Shown here: positions 10,743-21,600 of the stretch, piece after piece
Layout: each line of letters begins with the position of its first letter
How positions within the stretch are numbered: position 1 is the first letter of the stretch
Source: Echinarachnius parma
Lineage: Eukaryota; Echinodermata; Echinoidea; Clypeasteroida; Echinarachniidae
Reading direction: 5' to 3'
Assembly (NCBI GenBank): GCA_037951105.1
Contig: JBAMJV010001323.1
Span: 118,150-182,149, forward strand
DNA length: 64,000 bases
The notes under the pieces: model-generated
The model's database searches: none
Told to the model about the DNA's origin: nothing
The model's input: only the letters and a program-made list of their open reading frames with translations
Translations under genes and position numbers: made by a program

Positions 10743-12657
10743 CTGAAAGGAAGAACAAATGAAATACGATGGAATCAAATTATATATATTTACCAGATTT
10801 GTGACTATATAAACTTGTATTTATTCATTAATTAATCAAGTAATTCATGAACATGATGAATGCATGTTCATTGATGTTAATGTATGTATGTTTATTTCTT
10901 GCCGTCACAACTGCACAGTCCTTTCAGTAAACCACTGATCTTATAAGTGGTCCTGTCGACAGGATACCAAAATGAAAAGAAGCAATAATTATATAGCGAA
11001 ATAATTATTATGCTTCTTGGGAACAGCACCTTTTAATTATATCATAATACATTTTCTTTATTGCATTTTGTACGCTTTAATCAGCATTTTCCATTAATGA
11101 ACATTATACATGCAGATGTTAACTGGTGGTGGCGGGAATATCACAGAACATTCTATGATTTTCCCGACAACAAAGTTAACATCAGTTATATCATATGACA
11201 AAAGTCATACTTTCTGCCTCTCTCTGACCTCGATTAGAAAATGTGGCATTTCGAAGTGATATATTGGCAAGTCTTTGTGACGTCATAATAGAACCCCTCT
11301 CGTTCTCATTGTGACGTCATAATACAATCTCTCTTGCAGTGCGCGCCATGCGGTGAATAGTAGGCTCTGCCGTGTAATATAACAAAATATGATGACAATC
11401 ACGTGACTGTGTTGAGCCAATCAATCAATCGTATTTATTAAGTCATATAATATAATGTAATATAGGTTTTCCCGCTCAATTTTACACTTTTTTTCAATCG
11501 AATTCATTAAGGGTTATTCAAATTCACGCATTACCGCGTAATCGTTGGTATCGGTCTTCCAAATTCCGAATAAGTGCAAGCGAATTCATGCATACGCATA
11601 CGCTTTCGTGAATAGACACAGAAGTTCATTTATGGGCACTCGAATTCGCGAATGTGCAGCCAACTGTCAACTGCCCTTTCGCGAATTCGAATGACCATTG
11701 ATGAAAAGGTGGGCTCTTTGTGCAAATTCACTTGCTCCTACGTGATTTTGAACGACTATTTACGAATTCGAATGCCGCTTTGACACGGCGATCGCAAATC
11801 GCGCGAATTCGTTTGCTCCTATCATCAATTCGATTGACACAATCGCAAAATTGAGCGGGAAAACCTATATTACTTAATTATAATGCATATAATAAATCTA
11901 GTACGTATGCTGTACATTATCAAATACGGTTGTTTCATCGTGTGGTTGTGTTTCGTCATCATTTCCGGTTCGATCGGCCATGCTGGAAGTTGGGGATGAT
12001 GTTGACCTTTGACCCACGGAATGACCAGCTGCTTCCGGTGAATGGTCGATGACGTCATCTTGCGAGGTCATGAGGTGATCGAGGTTGACTCGAATAGTCA
12101 GTTTTCTTCTCCTGTCCTGTCCATGTTGTTCTGTATGGTTAAATGAATAATTGGATAATTGAAATATGAATACTAAAAGTGAATATAATTATGGTAATAC
12201 AACGATCTCTTTGTGAACTTACTTTGGCATTTTCTGATTGTGCCTTTATGGCTAACTCCTGCCGGTCGTGTTCCCCTATTGGATCCAATTCGTTGGTATT
12301 TTTAACATAGTACGTAATGTATGTAATTATTTGAAAAATTAAACTGAAAAATATTCCTTGGAAAATTGTTATATAACAGAATATCTCTCAATTGATTCAC
12401 ATTAATACATGAAAGTACAACCATTAATAATGGAATAATAATGAATAAAATGAGGATACATATGCTATGGAATATTTAACAAACCACTATCACATATACG
12501 AAACACAATCACTACTTCTTTCTCTAAAAGACACAAGAGATATGCTTACTGGGTGAGAACATGCGTGTTGTTACTAGTTCTTGCGCGGTTGCAGCAGCTG
12601 GCGCTGTCTTTCTTCTGCGTCGGCCGTCCTTTGTCATGTGACTACGAGTTCTGTGTT
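10269..12657 (-). CDS. Unidentified protein, 3' part of a multi-exon gene
   Basis: Four minus-strand exons with mutually compatible phases: 12657-12550, 12275-12223, 12116-11916 and 10742-10269 (stop TAG at 10271-10269). Together they give about 277 residues. Features in order: an Arg/Lys-rich patch (KDGRRRRK), a charged stretch (EHDRQELAIKAQSENAK), a basic patch (RRRKLTIRVNL), Ser/Thr-rich low-complexity sequence, a His-run followed by an Asp-run (HHHHH; DADDDDGDD), and a short terminal amphipathic segment (LNAAINQLERMRLVFARD). No transmembrane segment or known domain was recognised, and it reads like a disordered cytoplasmic tail or scaffold. The 5' exons were not located; candidates are the GC-rich islands at 13.7-14.3 and 15.5-15.8 kb. 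The last exon is the best supported and the 53-bp exon the least. Confidence 0.45.
11458..11872. repeat. MITE with TAATATAGGTTTTCCCGC ends
   Basis: Left TAATATAGGTTTTCCCGCTC and right GAGCGGGAAAACCTATATTA are perfect 20-bp inverted repeats around 415 bp. The interior repeats GAATTCG/CGAATTC in both orientations. It lies in the intron of the unidentified gene, ending 43 bp from the exon at 11916. Confidence 0.65.
11916..12116 (-). CDS. Internal exon of the unidentified gene
   Basis: 67 codons, phase 0 at both ends. Donor AAT|GTACAG. The acceptor used here is catggacag|GACAGG. A more pyrimidine-rich AG at 12131 would give a frame that stops after 11 codons, so the inner AG is preferred. It encodes a basic start (DRRRKLTIRVNL) and then acidic, Ser-rich sequence. 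Confidence 0.4.
12223..12275 (-). CDS. Small exon of the unidentified gene
   Basis: Consensus donor AAA|GTAAGT at 12222. The chosen acceptor (ccaatag|GGGAAC) has a poor polypyrimidine tract but joins in phase with both neighbours. The alternative acceptor tttttcag at about 12352 keeps the same downstream frame and would add a hydrophobic stretch, but it does not match the phase of the exon at 12550. Confidence 0.35.
12550..12657 (-). CDS. Exon of the unidentified gene, Arg/Ala-rich
   Basis: Acceptor tttgtttcccag|AACACA and donor CCCA|GTAAGC flank 108 bp with one open frame of 35 codons, including GRRRRK and an alanine run. The exon needs one base from an upstream exon that was not located. 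Confidence 0.4.
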
Positions 12658-12914
12658 CTGGGAAACAAAAGAAGATGGAATATTGCATTATCAAATTGGG
12701 TATCTATTGTCATCGAGATGATTTCTAATTCCAGGCCTTGGAATCAAAAATCGCTAGGCATAGATAATTCGGTAGTCGTCGACATCATACTGAGGTCAAT
12801 GGCCTCGACAAAACCATTTAAACCACACATCAGTTGACTCATTTTGTCTTGTTTCAGATGATTGTGCTAAGTAAGACGTTATACAAAATTATTTTAGTTG
12901 CCATTTAGGGTTAA

Positions 12915-13454
12915 TTAAAGGGATAGTATATAGTTTTGGTCAAACTTAATTTTAGTACCTGCATCATAACATTACAAACTAATAGTCATAACCGCACCAT
13001 GCTCTAAAGGTATACAACATTACAAATGACTAAGTAAAAGGCCTGTTATCATTCAAAAACAGCTGTTAAAACGCAAGAGGGCGTGCTCTAAAAAGGCATT
13101 GGTTTAAACCCTTTGTTATACAAACAAATTGTGCATGTGATGTTTTGTGAAGTGATGATTAAATAGAGAAATCATCAACAACTATTTTAAACCTTTTTTG
13201 AAATTTTTTGAAAAAGTGTAAGCATTGTATTGTGTTTCTAATTTTTCATCGAATAAACCTTGGGCCTCAAGTTTATTCAGATCGGATATATTGATTAATA
13301 TTTCAGCTGTTTCTGAACCGATTTTGATCAAATAAAGTTTATTCTGTCATTAAAATTGTATGCTCTTTCAAATCTGACACAAATTTTTTCATTACCTCAC
13401 AAACAAAAACATTCTTGAAGTGCCCTCTATACCAAAACTGAACTACCCCTTTAA
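12915..13454. repeat. MITE family Y, copy 1
   Basis: 540 bp, from TTAAAGGGATAGTATATAG to ACTGAACTACCCCTTTAA. It shares the whole length with 52471-53014 and 54382-54925 in the other orientation ('gagcatggtg', 'aataaactttatt', 'gagggcgctg' blocks). TTAA lies at both ends. It is non-coding. Confidence 0.75.
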
Positions 13455-13672
13455 TAGGTAATACATGCTTACCCAGATAACCATAATAAGTGACTAAGAA
13501 AACGTTGAGTTGCTCTCCTTACCATATTATAGAAGTGGATATGAGCGTGTACCAGGGTCCTTTGCGAGAGCTGGCCTACATATATGTATTTTATATTTTT
13601 AATGATTAATATCATTTTGCAATTTGAAAATGTTTTAGCATGTAATGTTGTCATGATAAATGCGTAATACAA

Positions 13673-14320
13673 TTAAGTCACCGTGCCTTTAACTTGTGTG
13701 GATCTGTCACAGGAGCTGCGTGTGTTTCTAGGGCGGGTACGTGGGGTGATCGCAAGAGGACTTCCAGTTACATTCACCGCCCGTGTCAAGTACGAAGTCG
13801 TCGGTCGAACGAATTCTTTGCCCAGGTCATTGACATCGACATGGTCAAACACACGACTTCCAAAACATGATTCAGTTCCAACTGGTCTCAACGACCATGG
13901 CGACGACGATCGTTCATACCTGCAGTGGGCATTGACCTCCGCACGATGTCGTCGACTACCGACATCGAGTGCAACTCCATCTAATCTCGACCAGCCTCTA
14001 GGTGACACTGCCGTTGTTGCCGGTCGGTCGCTCTCGTTGCGATCAGCGACATCGGTGCGCTGTCTTTGAGAACCGGTCCAGGATCCATTTCTTACTAGTC
14101 TAGACCGGTTCCAGGCAGTCGACGATGAGAAGCAGAGTTCGGATCTCGCAGAGAGTGCGAGGTCGTCAAAGCTGATGTTCGGGAAATGTCGACTGGATAA
14201 GGACAACCGAGGGCTTCGGAAGACATGATCATTTGCGGAATGAGTATCGGAGAAATCATTGCAGATATTCATGTTTGTATTATTTTGCAGTAATCTGTAT
14301 GCTCCAGTAGAAAAACACAC
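13673..14320 (-). other. GC-rich island, possible exon(s), open on both strands
   Basis: A 215-codon minus-strand frame ends at TAA 13673-13675, and a 128-codon plus-strand frame overlaps it (13683-14069). CpG-rich composition contrasts with the surrounding AT-rich DNA. The minus frame contains GTAAGA after CGGTCTAGACTA (about 14092) and GTATGA after CACTGCAG (about 13921), either of which could be a splice donor. The product is Ser/Arg-rich with no recognised domain. It may be an upstream exon of the 10.3-12.7 kb gene, or an unmethylated CpG/promoter island. Confidence 0.3.
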
Positions 14321-15526
14321 TCTCCACCTCCATTTCGATTCATATTTGTCTTTGTTTACAATGTCTTTATTTACCTACCCATAACAAAAAAAGCAACTTA
14401 TATAATTCGCTTCCAATCAGAGTTCAAAATATATATGGTAGTTTGGTGTTCTAAAATATAACAAAAACAAGACTTGCAGACACAATGAGCGTACGAAATC
14501 TCAAATATTGAATATAATTTAACGCACTTCACCAGTATACCCTGACAATACATTCAATCGTTTCGTTTAAGAACATTATCGGGTTACTATGCATGCCAGG
14601 TTTTTGATTAATACTGGAAATTACGAATGAAGGACTTTACTCCGCTGTAGCGGCTGTTCTGATACAGTTATCCGTCTGTCACACATCCTGTGTCCTAAAT
14701 AATTAATTCTATTACAAAATGCGATTCGACGTCAACCCCAGAGATAGCTGCAGTTAGAGATTTGTTTCGTCTCAGAGAATTGTCACAAATGTATTTGTCA
14801 CGTTTGAGAATAATCAGGGAACTGTGCAGGGCGCTCCAACAAATTGATTGCAGGTTGACGAAATAAACCAGCCGTCAAATGTGCTATACATGACACAATC
14901 GCGAATGATTCATGTAGATGCGTAGCATACTTCATCTTACATTATGCGTGTTTGGCTAAATACGTCCGTCGGAATTAATGAATGTCCCCTCAGCTTCCCC
15001 CAAGTCGGAGGATGGTGACAGTAACTCTCACGACGAACTCCGTCGGACATAAAACAAAAATGATAAGCAGCGCGTCCAACGAATTGCTCATCTCTGGTAA
15101 ATGGTAAACGTATTTCTTTCGGTCAAAGGATCCAAATCCATGGTAAAAGAAACTTGCAAAATACAATTTCACTTCAATCTGTTGACTGATCAGGTACAGG
15201 AGAAAATAAAAACTAAACCTCCTTGAAATGTTTTTAGTCACAAACACCTTAAAATGGACTGACACAAATATTTAGAGATAACCTGCATAATTATGTGGCC
15301 CATCAATTATTCGGTAACGCCCATTACCTGGTTATTCATTAGTCTACGAAAACTACCGATGTGACGTTATCAAGAAGGATGTGGGATGCTATTCGGTAAC
15401 AAATATACATGAAGTAAACACGACGACCCTCATCATCACGTTTGTTTGTCTTTGGGAAAGAAAGTCGCTACATTGTAACTTTGTCAATGTTTATATAGCA
15501 GTTGTCATAAGGCCGCTAATGTCCTT
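14321..15526. other. No gene recognised
   Basis: AT-rich. A 91-codon minus-strand frame (15265-14990) has hydrophobic stretches but no clear splice sites, and is left unassigned. Confidence 0.35.
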
Positions 15527-15800
15527 TTGTTTTCACGTAAACTGGGCAAGGCAAACACCAGAATGGGTCTGTTTCAATTCGAGGGGGAAAACGGTCTGAG
15601 GCAAGGGGAACTTTGCTCCCCCGTGAAATGCCGTGATGCCCGTTATCGCCCTGCCCAACCCTGTCCCAGTGGAGAAACTCATCAGGAAACACGTAGCTGC
15701 TATCCCACTGTCTTTACGTATGCCAACCTCGTGGGGAATCTTGTACCCCCCTCCAAACCCACCAACCAGCCCTGCCGCTGCCTAACGTATCCGCCACTTT
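15527..15800. other. GC-rich island, possible coding exon, strand uncertain
   Basis: Open in the plus strand (15527-15853) and also on the minus strand, where an acceptor-like 'ggcag' near 15783 opens an 80-codon frame rich in Gly, Phe and Thr down to TGA at about 15538. Neither product is recognised. Composition and openness on both strands make this a candidate exon or CpG island only. Confidence 0.2.
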
Positions 15801-16299
15801 TCTATCTAATATGTTTTTTCTTTATTCCACCCCGAAACATAAACAATGTTTAATTTGAAACCGAAGTGTTACATCGCGAAAGTATGTAATAGAAATGATA
15901 CAAGGCCAAACAAAAAAGAACATCATTTTTGTCTCCCTCCGTTTCAGCGCACTCCTATATTTTGCTACTTCATTAACTATTTATTACTGAATGAAATTTT
16001 GGAATGATACAATCGTTGCCATAATTGTAATCGGTACAGCAAATGTTGCACTTCTCATACACACGAAAATCCATAATGAAAATCAAAGTCGCATCTTTCA
16101 TATTCTATTCGCTTCGTTCTGTAACCCCATCTCACCCACTCCCACGAGGTGATGCCACCCACACATGAGTGACGAACACATTTCGATAGTATATTTCGCA
16201 TGTACTTACCTTTAAAAAATCCCTAAAATCCTATTTTCCTTGATTTGTTGTAGTTTGTAAGAATCTTGTTGTCATTTTTAAAAATGTATTAATTGTTAT

Positions 16300-16372
16300 T
16301 TTGTAAGCGCTCTGAAACGGTGTGAATGGCGCTATATAAAGTAACCTGTATTATTATTATTATGATTATTAG
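16300..16372 (+). repeat. SINE 3' tail
   Basis: 'aagcgctctgaaacgg..gcgctatataaa' followed by (ATT)n. It is the same tail as the complete SINE at 46390-46735. Confidence 0.55.
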
Positions 16373-16597
16373 TGCCTCAACAGTGCCTCAGACATGGTTT
16401 ACGGTGTAAGGCAATATACAAGATATTGATACATAATCAAAGAAAACTAGAAATACAATTTATTTTCGGTAAACAATAATGTATTATCAATTATCAGATA
16501 TTACAGCATTCGCCCTCGGCACAATTCATAACGTACAATACAACCATCGAAATGAACGTAATATAAAGTTTACTTTATAACAAATAGGATTCGCCGG

Positions 16598-16700
16598 AGA
16601 CCTCCGGATCGCGAAACCACAAAGTCAAGGTGCGATTCCAAGCAAATCAAATTTTTTCTTTGCTCATTTTAATTTATTCAATATATTCATAGTCAGTTCT
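16598..16700 (+). repeat. Degenerate tRNA-derived SINE
   Basis: 'ggagacctccggatcgcg..gcgattccaagcaaatc' then 'tttctttgctcattttaat'. The layout matches the SINEs at 27780 and 45825, but it is decayed. Confidence 0.35.
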
Positions 16701-17825
16701 CTTTATGTTTGAATTTAATATAAAGTTTGTTACCAAAAAATGCCAAATGATCGTGTAAACAACCAGATAAAATGTTCGTTTCTGAGTGTATAACAGTACA
16801 AATCTGAGTAAAATGACTGACATGTAAAGATGCTATTCAAATAGGACAACTAGATACAAAGGAATGCAACAATAGTATATCATTTAAATTATTGCACACA
16901 AAATATATGACATTTAAAAATTGCAAACTGTTAAACTATACCTGCTGATGCATAATTCTGAAATACTTGTTTCATAGTTTATAAAAGTGTCATACAATTT
17001 AAGTCAGCACACATACAGAGTAAAAACCCTTCGCTCGCAATGCACTGAAAGTCAATTTCACATTGTTAAAATACACTGCAGCTTATTACTGCACAAAACA
17101 TGTAAAGTTTGTCTCTATACGCAATGACGTCATGATGACATAACGCATTATGACGCGATTGGAGGAAGAGAATGAAACAAACAAGTTTAATTACTTTTGT
17201 TATGAATCATTCACTTATATAAAAAAAGAAAGGATTTTGAAGAAAGACTGCTTCATGAATGATGCATAACAAATTAATTCCCTTAAAAAAGTAATAATGA
17301 CCGGGATCCCGTTTCATAAAGTTTGTCATATTGTTGGAAGTCCAATTATGGTAACTACTATGCCAACAGCCAATTAGCATCAAGCATTCTAGTTGTTGCC
17401 ATGGTAATTACCATAATTTGACACTTACAAGTTACAATAATTGGAAAAGTTATATGAAACAGGGCACAGGGTGTGTTGCACACAACAACTTTGACTTCCA
17501 ATTTAACACAAATTTGCAATTGGACGCAACTTTTATGCAATACATTTTACGTTTATGCTTAAACACAAATTTGCCTTTTCAACTACGCAACGTTCATGTA
17601 CAAACAAGACACAAATTGATTGGTCAGGACACCCTGAACGTTATTGCTAATTTATAATGTCGAACTTGTTCTTTTGTTCTTTGTGTATTATTATTCATAT
17701 TTTGTACTTTGTACTAATTTCATAATATCCATAATTCACAAGCTCTGTCTTCTAATGGACCCCTAAATATTCACAATGATTACTTATCTTTTGTTAATTA
17801 CATTTTGTTGTATTTTGTTTGTATT

Positions 17826-17985
17826 CATTATACTATGTTACATTGATTATACAATGTTATTTTGATTATAATATGTTACATTGATTATTCAATGTTATAT
17901 TGATCATACTATGCTACATTGATTATACTACAAGTTTTTATCGATGATACGATGTTACATGGAAAAATAAACTCGAACTTGAACC
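17826..17985. repeat. About 20-bp tandem repeat and LINE-like 3' tail
   Basis: Five or six imperfect units of ATGTTACATTGATTATAC, followed by 'aataaactcgaacttgaacc', a 3' end typical of LINE/SINE remnants. Confidence 0.5.
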
Positions 17986-18181
17986 TGATTGCGCAATATG
18001 GTCGCTAGGCGGTTTCTGAAATGTGTGAGCGGTTGACGTAGTAATTCCACCTCGCTATAGCAGAGAAGCTTTACTTTTTTTCAGGCGACATCCTCTTGGC
18101 TTACAACAAGAAGATCTAAGAATAATTTTCTATGCTAAGAAATGTACGTTCTTATCTCATATTCGAACTGAATTTTAAACG

Positions 18182-18187
18182 TTTATT
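18182..18187 (-). promoter_or_regulatory. Candidate polyadenylation signal of SLC17 copy A
   Basis: AATAAA on the minus strand, about 230 bp beyond the stop codon of copy A. It is the first canonical hexamer that I noticed after the stop. No transcript data. Confidence 0.35.
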
Positions 18188-18417
18188 TAATAAAGGTTAA
18201 ACGAATCTAAAGCATACACAAAAGGAGTTTTAACGTAACAAATTGGTAATATTTAAATTGATTGACCAATTGAATCCCAATGTCGGTTACGAGAAATTGT
18301 TTATATTCTTAACCCAAGATGTACATGATAAATACGCTGCATATCATATTACTGTGCAAGCCGCAATGTTTACTTATTCAACATGCTCAAGATGCAGTTC
18401 CCCAACTCTAACTATAA

Positions 18418-18627
18418 CTACTGTTCATGATGCCATTTTCCATTTTTATCTTTTTTCTCGCTAACCCCAGGCATTGAGTCTGCAATATCATCGTCTTCAT
18501 CGTCGTCGTCGACGTGTTTGGCCCACTCTTGAACCTCCGAGGTGCCGAGGACCATAAAGATGGCCAAGGGGACGATGGTGACCGCGAAGGACAGCCAGAA
18601 GAAATGTCGCCAGCCTCGCACATCAGC
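18418..18627 (-). CDS. SLC17 copy A exon 10
   Basis: Residues 470-538. Acceptor tttcaag|GCTGAT, phase 0. It encodes TM12 (WRHFFWLSF..PLAIF) and a highly acidic tail (DDDDEDDD). Relative to copy B there is one extra A in GATAAAAATGG, so the end reads NGKWHHEQ instead of the copy-B ending MENGIMNNGYS. The copy-B-like ending is still legible in another frame. Confidence 0.9.
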   Translation of the reverse strand, partial: ADVRGWRHFFWLSFAVTIVPLAIFMVLGTSEVQEWAKHVDDDDEDDDIADSMPGVSEKKDKNGKWHHEQ

Positions 18628-21600
18628 CTTGAAAGAGGAAAGTTAACATGGTTAAAGGAAAGAGGGAAGTAGGGTCTCGGGTTCGATTCCCTGCGAATCA
18701 CATTGGCCTTGTTCTCATTTTCATTTATTCCATTTTCAGTCTATATAATTACAACGATTTTAACCAACATCTTACAATTTTACAATCTTGTTTTGCTTTT
18801 CTACGACAAAAAGAAAAACACAACAAAGTGTTTCTTACTTGATTTTCAGTGAAAACACTGAGAGCAAGTGGCCCCGCAAACCCGGCTACCGTTGCAAACG
18901 TGTTGGCTATGGCCACGACTATTCCGGCGTAGGGAGGGGCAAACTCCATCATGGAGAGGGTCGCTCCCGAGTAGGCAAGACCGGAGAAACCAAGAGCCAG
19001 CGAGATGCAGGTAATACTGGCAGGAGCGTTGCAGCCCGCATAGCCAGCAATGACGATGAACATACTCGAAGGGAGCATTCCTGTTGGTAATAAAAAGAAA
19101 AACACTTGGAATTATCGTGAAAATGACATCTCATTCAACTTAAGAAATATATACAAGATATCTAATGTTGTTTTCAAATGTCTTATTATAATCATGGAGA
19201 TATTTATTATTATTGTAACATCATTGGGCAGTAGGTGCGCATAAACCGCAACGACGATTAACGCACGCAAGGGCTATCACTGTGGGTTATACAACCATGT
19301 TGCATTATCATGAAATAAAATCCTACCGAATAAAGGAATAATAAGAATGCTTTTCTTTTTCTTGAAATGTCTCCCTGGTCAGCTGGTCATGGAGATATTT
19401 ATGGTTGAATTATGTAGAGCATTCCAGGAACGCTTTGATTGTAGTAAACATCAGTGGCCAGTATGTGATACAATCTGACACAAATTTTCAACATGTAAAC
19501 ATGCTTTTTTCCATACAAAAATATTAATTATTCGTTTTTATTTCAGTAGGGTAGCTCTGTCAGTGATCGGAGCTGCACTGTTTTTCGCAGAGGCCCTACA
19601 ACATAATATACAAAACACAGATACAGAAACAAAGAAGTACAAATATATATATTTTTTACAAATATAAATTCAACATTGAAATAATATTTTGTGACCAATC
19701 AACTAAATCATTCAACATAAATATCAGTAGTTATTTTTTAACAAGCGCCAATATAAATTAACAACAACTATTTGGGAAGAGTAATTATATTTGGAAGACC
19801 GGTCCATATAACTGCTCCTTCATGAAACTATCGCTGACACATCACACAGAGGAATCTTACAGCTAGGGTTTATGATTAAAACCCTCACATTTTTGAAGAA
19901 ATTCTGAAGAAATTATAATATAATAAACATGATGGATCACTTTAATAACCATAGTACTGACGCGTACTTATGCGAGTTTTCGGAGAAATCGACACAGTAT
20001 CACACGCCGTGTCACCATAATACATGTACAATTTTACGATTCATGATGGCTTATCAGAATTGTCATACCTATGGTTGACATGACCTTTCGAATCGCTGTC
20101 AGGCTGAATCGATTTCTTGACAACAGAAAGTCGGCCAAAATTCCTCCGCACAGGGTGAATACCAATAAGGTGATTTGTGGGACTGCTGACAGCAAACCGA
20201 CCTGGCAGAAAAATGGGGAAATAAATATAGCGTTTATTTGCAACTAAATGAGTTTACAGAATTGAACACATCAGATAAAACATTTGTTTTCAATGTAACA
20301 CTTATATATATTGTAGAAATCAATTTAAAGCAATGACATAAATCGAAATAAAAACGAAATTGAACAATCATCATGAACTTTGTATGAATGGGGAGACCAG
20401 CCATCATAAGCAGACCTTAAGTGGTTAGTGGCCTTTGTTCGGACAATACACATTGTTAGCCCCAAGTTGTTCAGAAGGTCATTATGTTTCGAAGAAAAAA
20501 CAAATCTTCAATTTATTTGTTCTTTCGACCGTTTCATCATGTTCAGTAATACGTATAATTAATATGTTCAGAATTACGAAGTTCAGAAAGTTCACTATTA
20601 TTCCGATTAATTACTATTCAAAGGGCTCAACAGTCCGGAGGTTAGAGAAAATTGTAATTTTTTAGGTTCAACAAATCTTATTCCATTACCGTAAATGTGC
20701 ATTTATAATCGTAATCAGACATGTTCCTCAATCGAATCGGTGACCCCGCCCCGGCGTTCACATGCACCCCGTAAATATTGGTTCTACTATCTGTGGGCCT
20801 ATACAGGGTGGCCCACCAAAAAAAACCGGAACGGGGCACTTCCCTAAATATAGTAACAACATTATTATGTCCATCGGATAGGGTGTCTTTTCCAATGAAA
20901 AACGATACCAAGAACATTAATTTTGGTAGTGTAGTTTTTGTTATATGGCGCTGTGAGTGACACCTGTCATGTCAGGTTCCCATTCTTGTCATTTTTTACC
21001 AAGTCAGTGCCTGATAAATCGCACTTACTGCCCGTCATAACATCGAACAACGAACAATACGCACGCCATTGTTAGTGTGCATTCAGCTGTGTACCGAGAG
21101 AATGGGCATAGTTGTTCGATGCTATGACTGGCAGTAAGTGCGATTTATCAGGCATTGACTTGGTAAAATTTGACAAAAATGGGAACCCAACATGGTGTCA
21201 CTCACAGCGCCGTAAAACAAAAACTACACGAGCAAAATGACTGTTCCTGGTATCATTATTCATTGGAAAAGACAGCCTAACTGATTGACATAATCATTTT
21301 GTTGCTATATTTTGGGAAGTGCCCCGTTCCGTTTTTTGGGGGGCCACCCTGTATATCCAAACTCTGTGGAGTCTTTCTTTATTGCGCTCTAAATCCCAAT
21401 GCGATAATCGAAGACTTGTATCAGCTCTTTGGCGATAATTCGCTCATCTAAAAGACTCGGAGCGCAAGCGATTACTGTAGATCAGGATCCTATGCGCGTA
21501 CGTATGGTGTCGCGCTTGACATGTTGACTACTAGTAATAATATATACTCCGCTAAAAAAGAAACAGGACACTTATTTAAGACAAAATATCTCATATTTAT

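Noticed and set aside
13683..14069. Plus-strand gene with ATG in the GC-rich island
   Set aside because: No splice or polyadenylation context and an overlapping longer minus-strand frame; kept only as an unresolved island.
18418..18627. Copy A as a pseudogene because of the C-terminal frameshift
   Set aside because: The shift affects only the last few residues after TM12; all other exons, splice sites and frames are intact.
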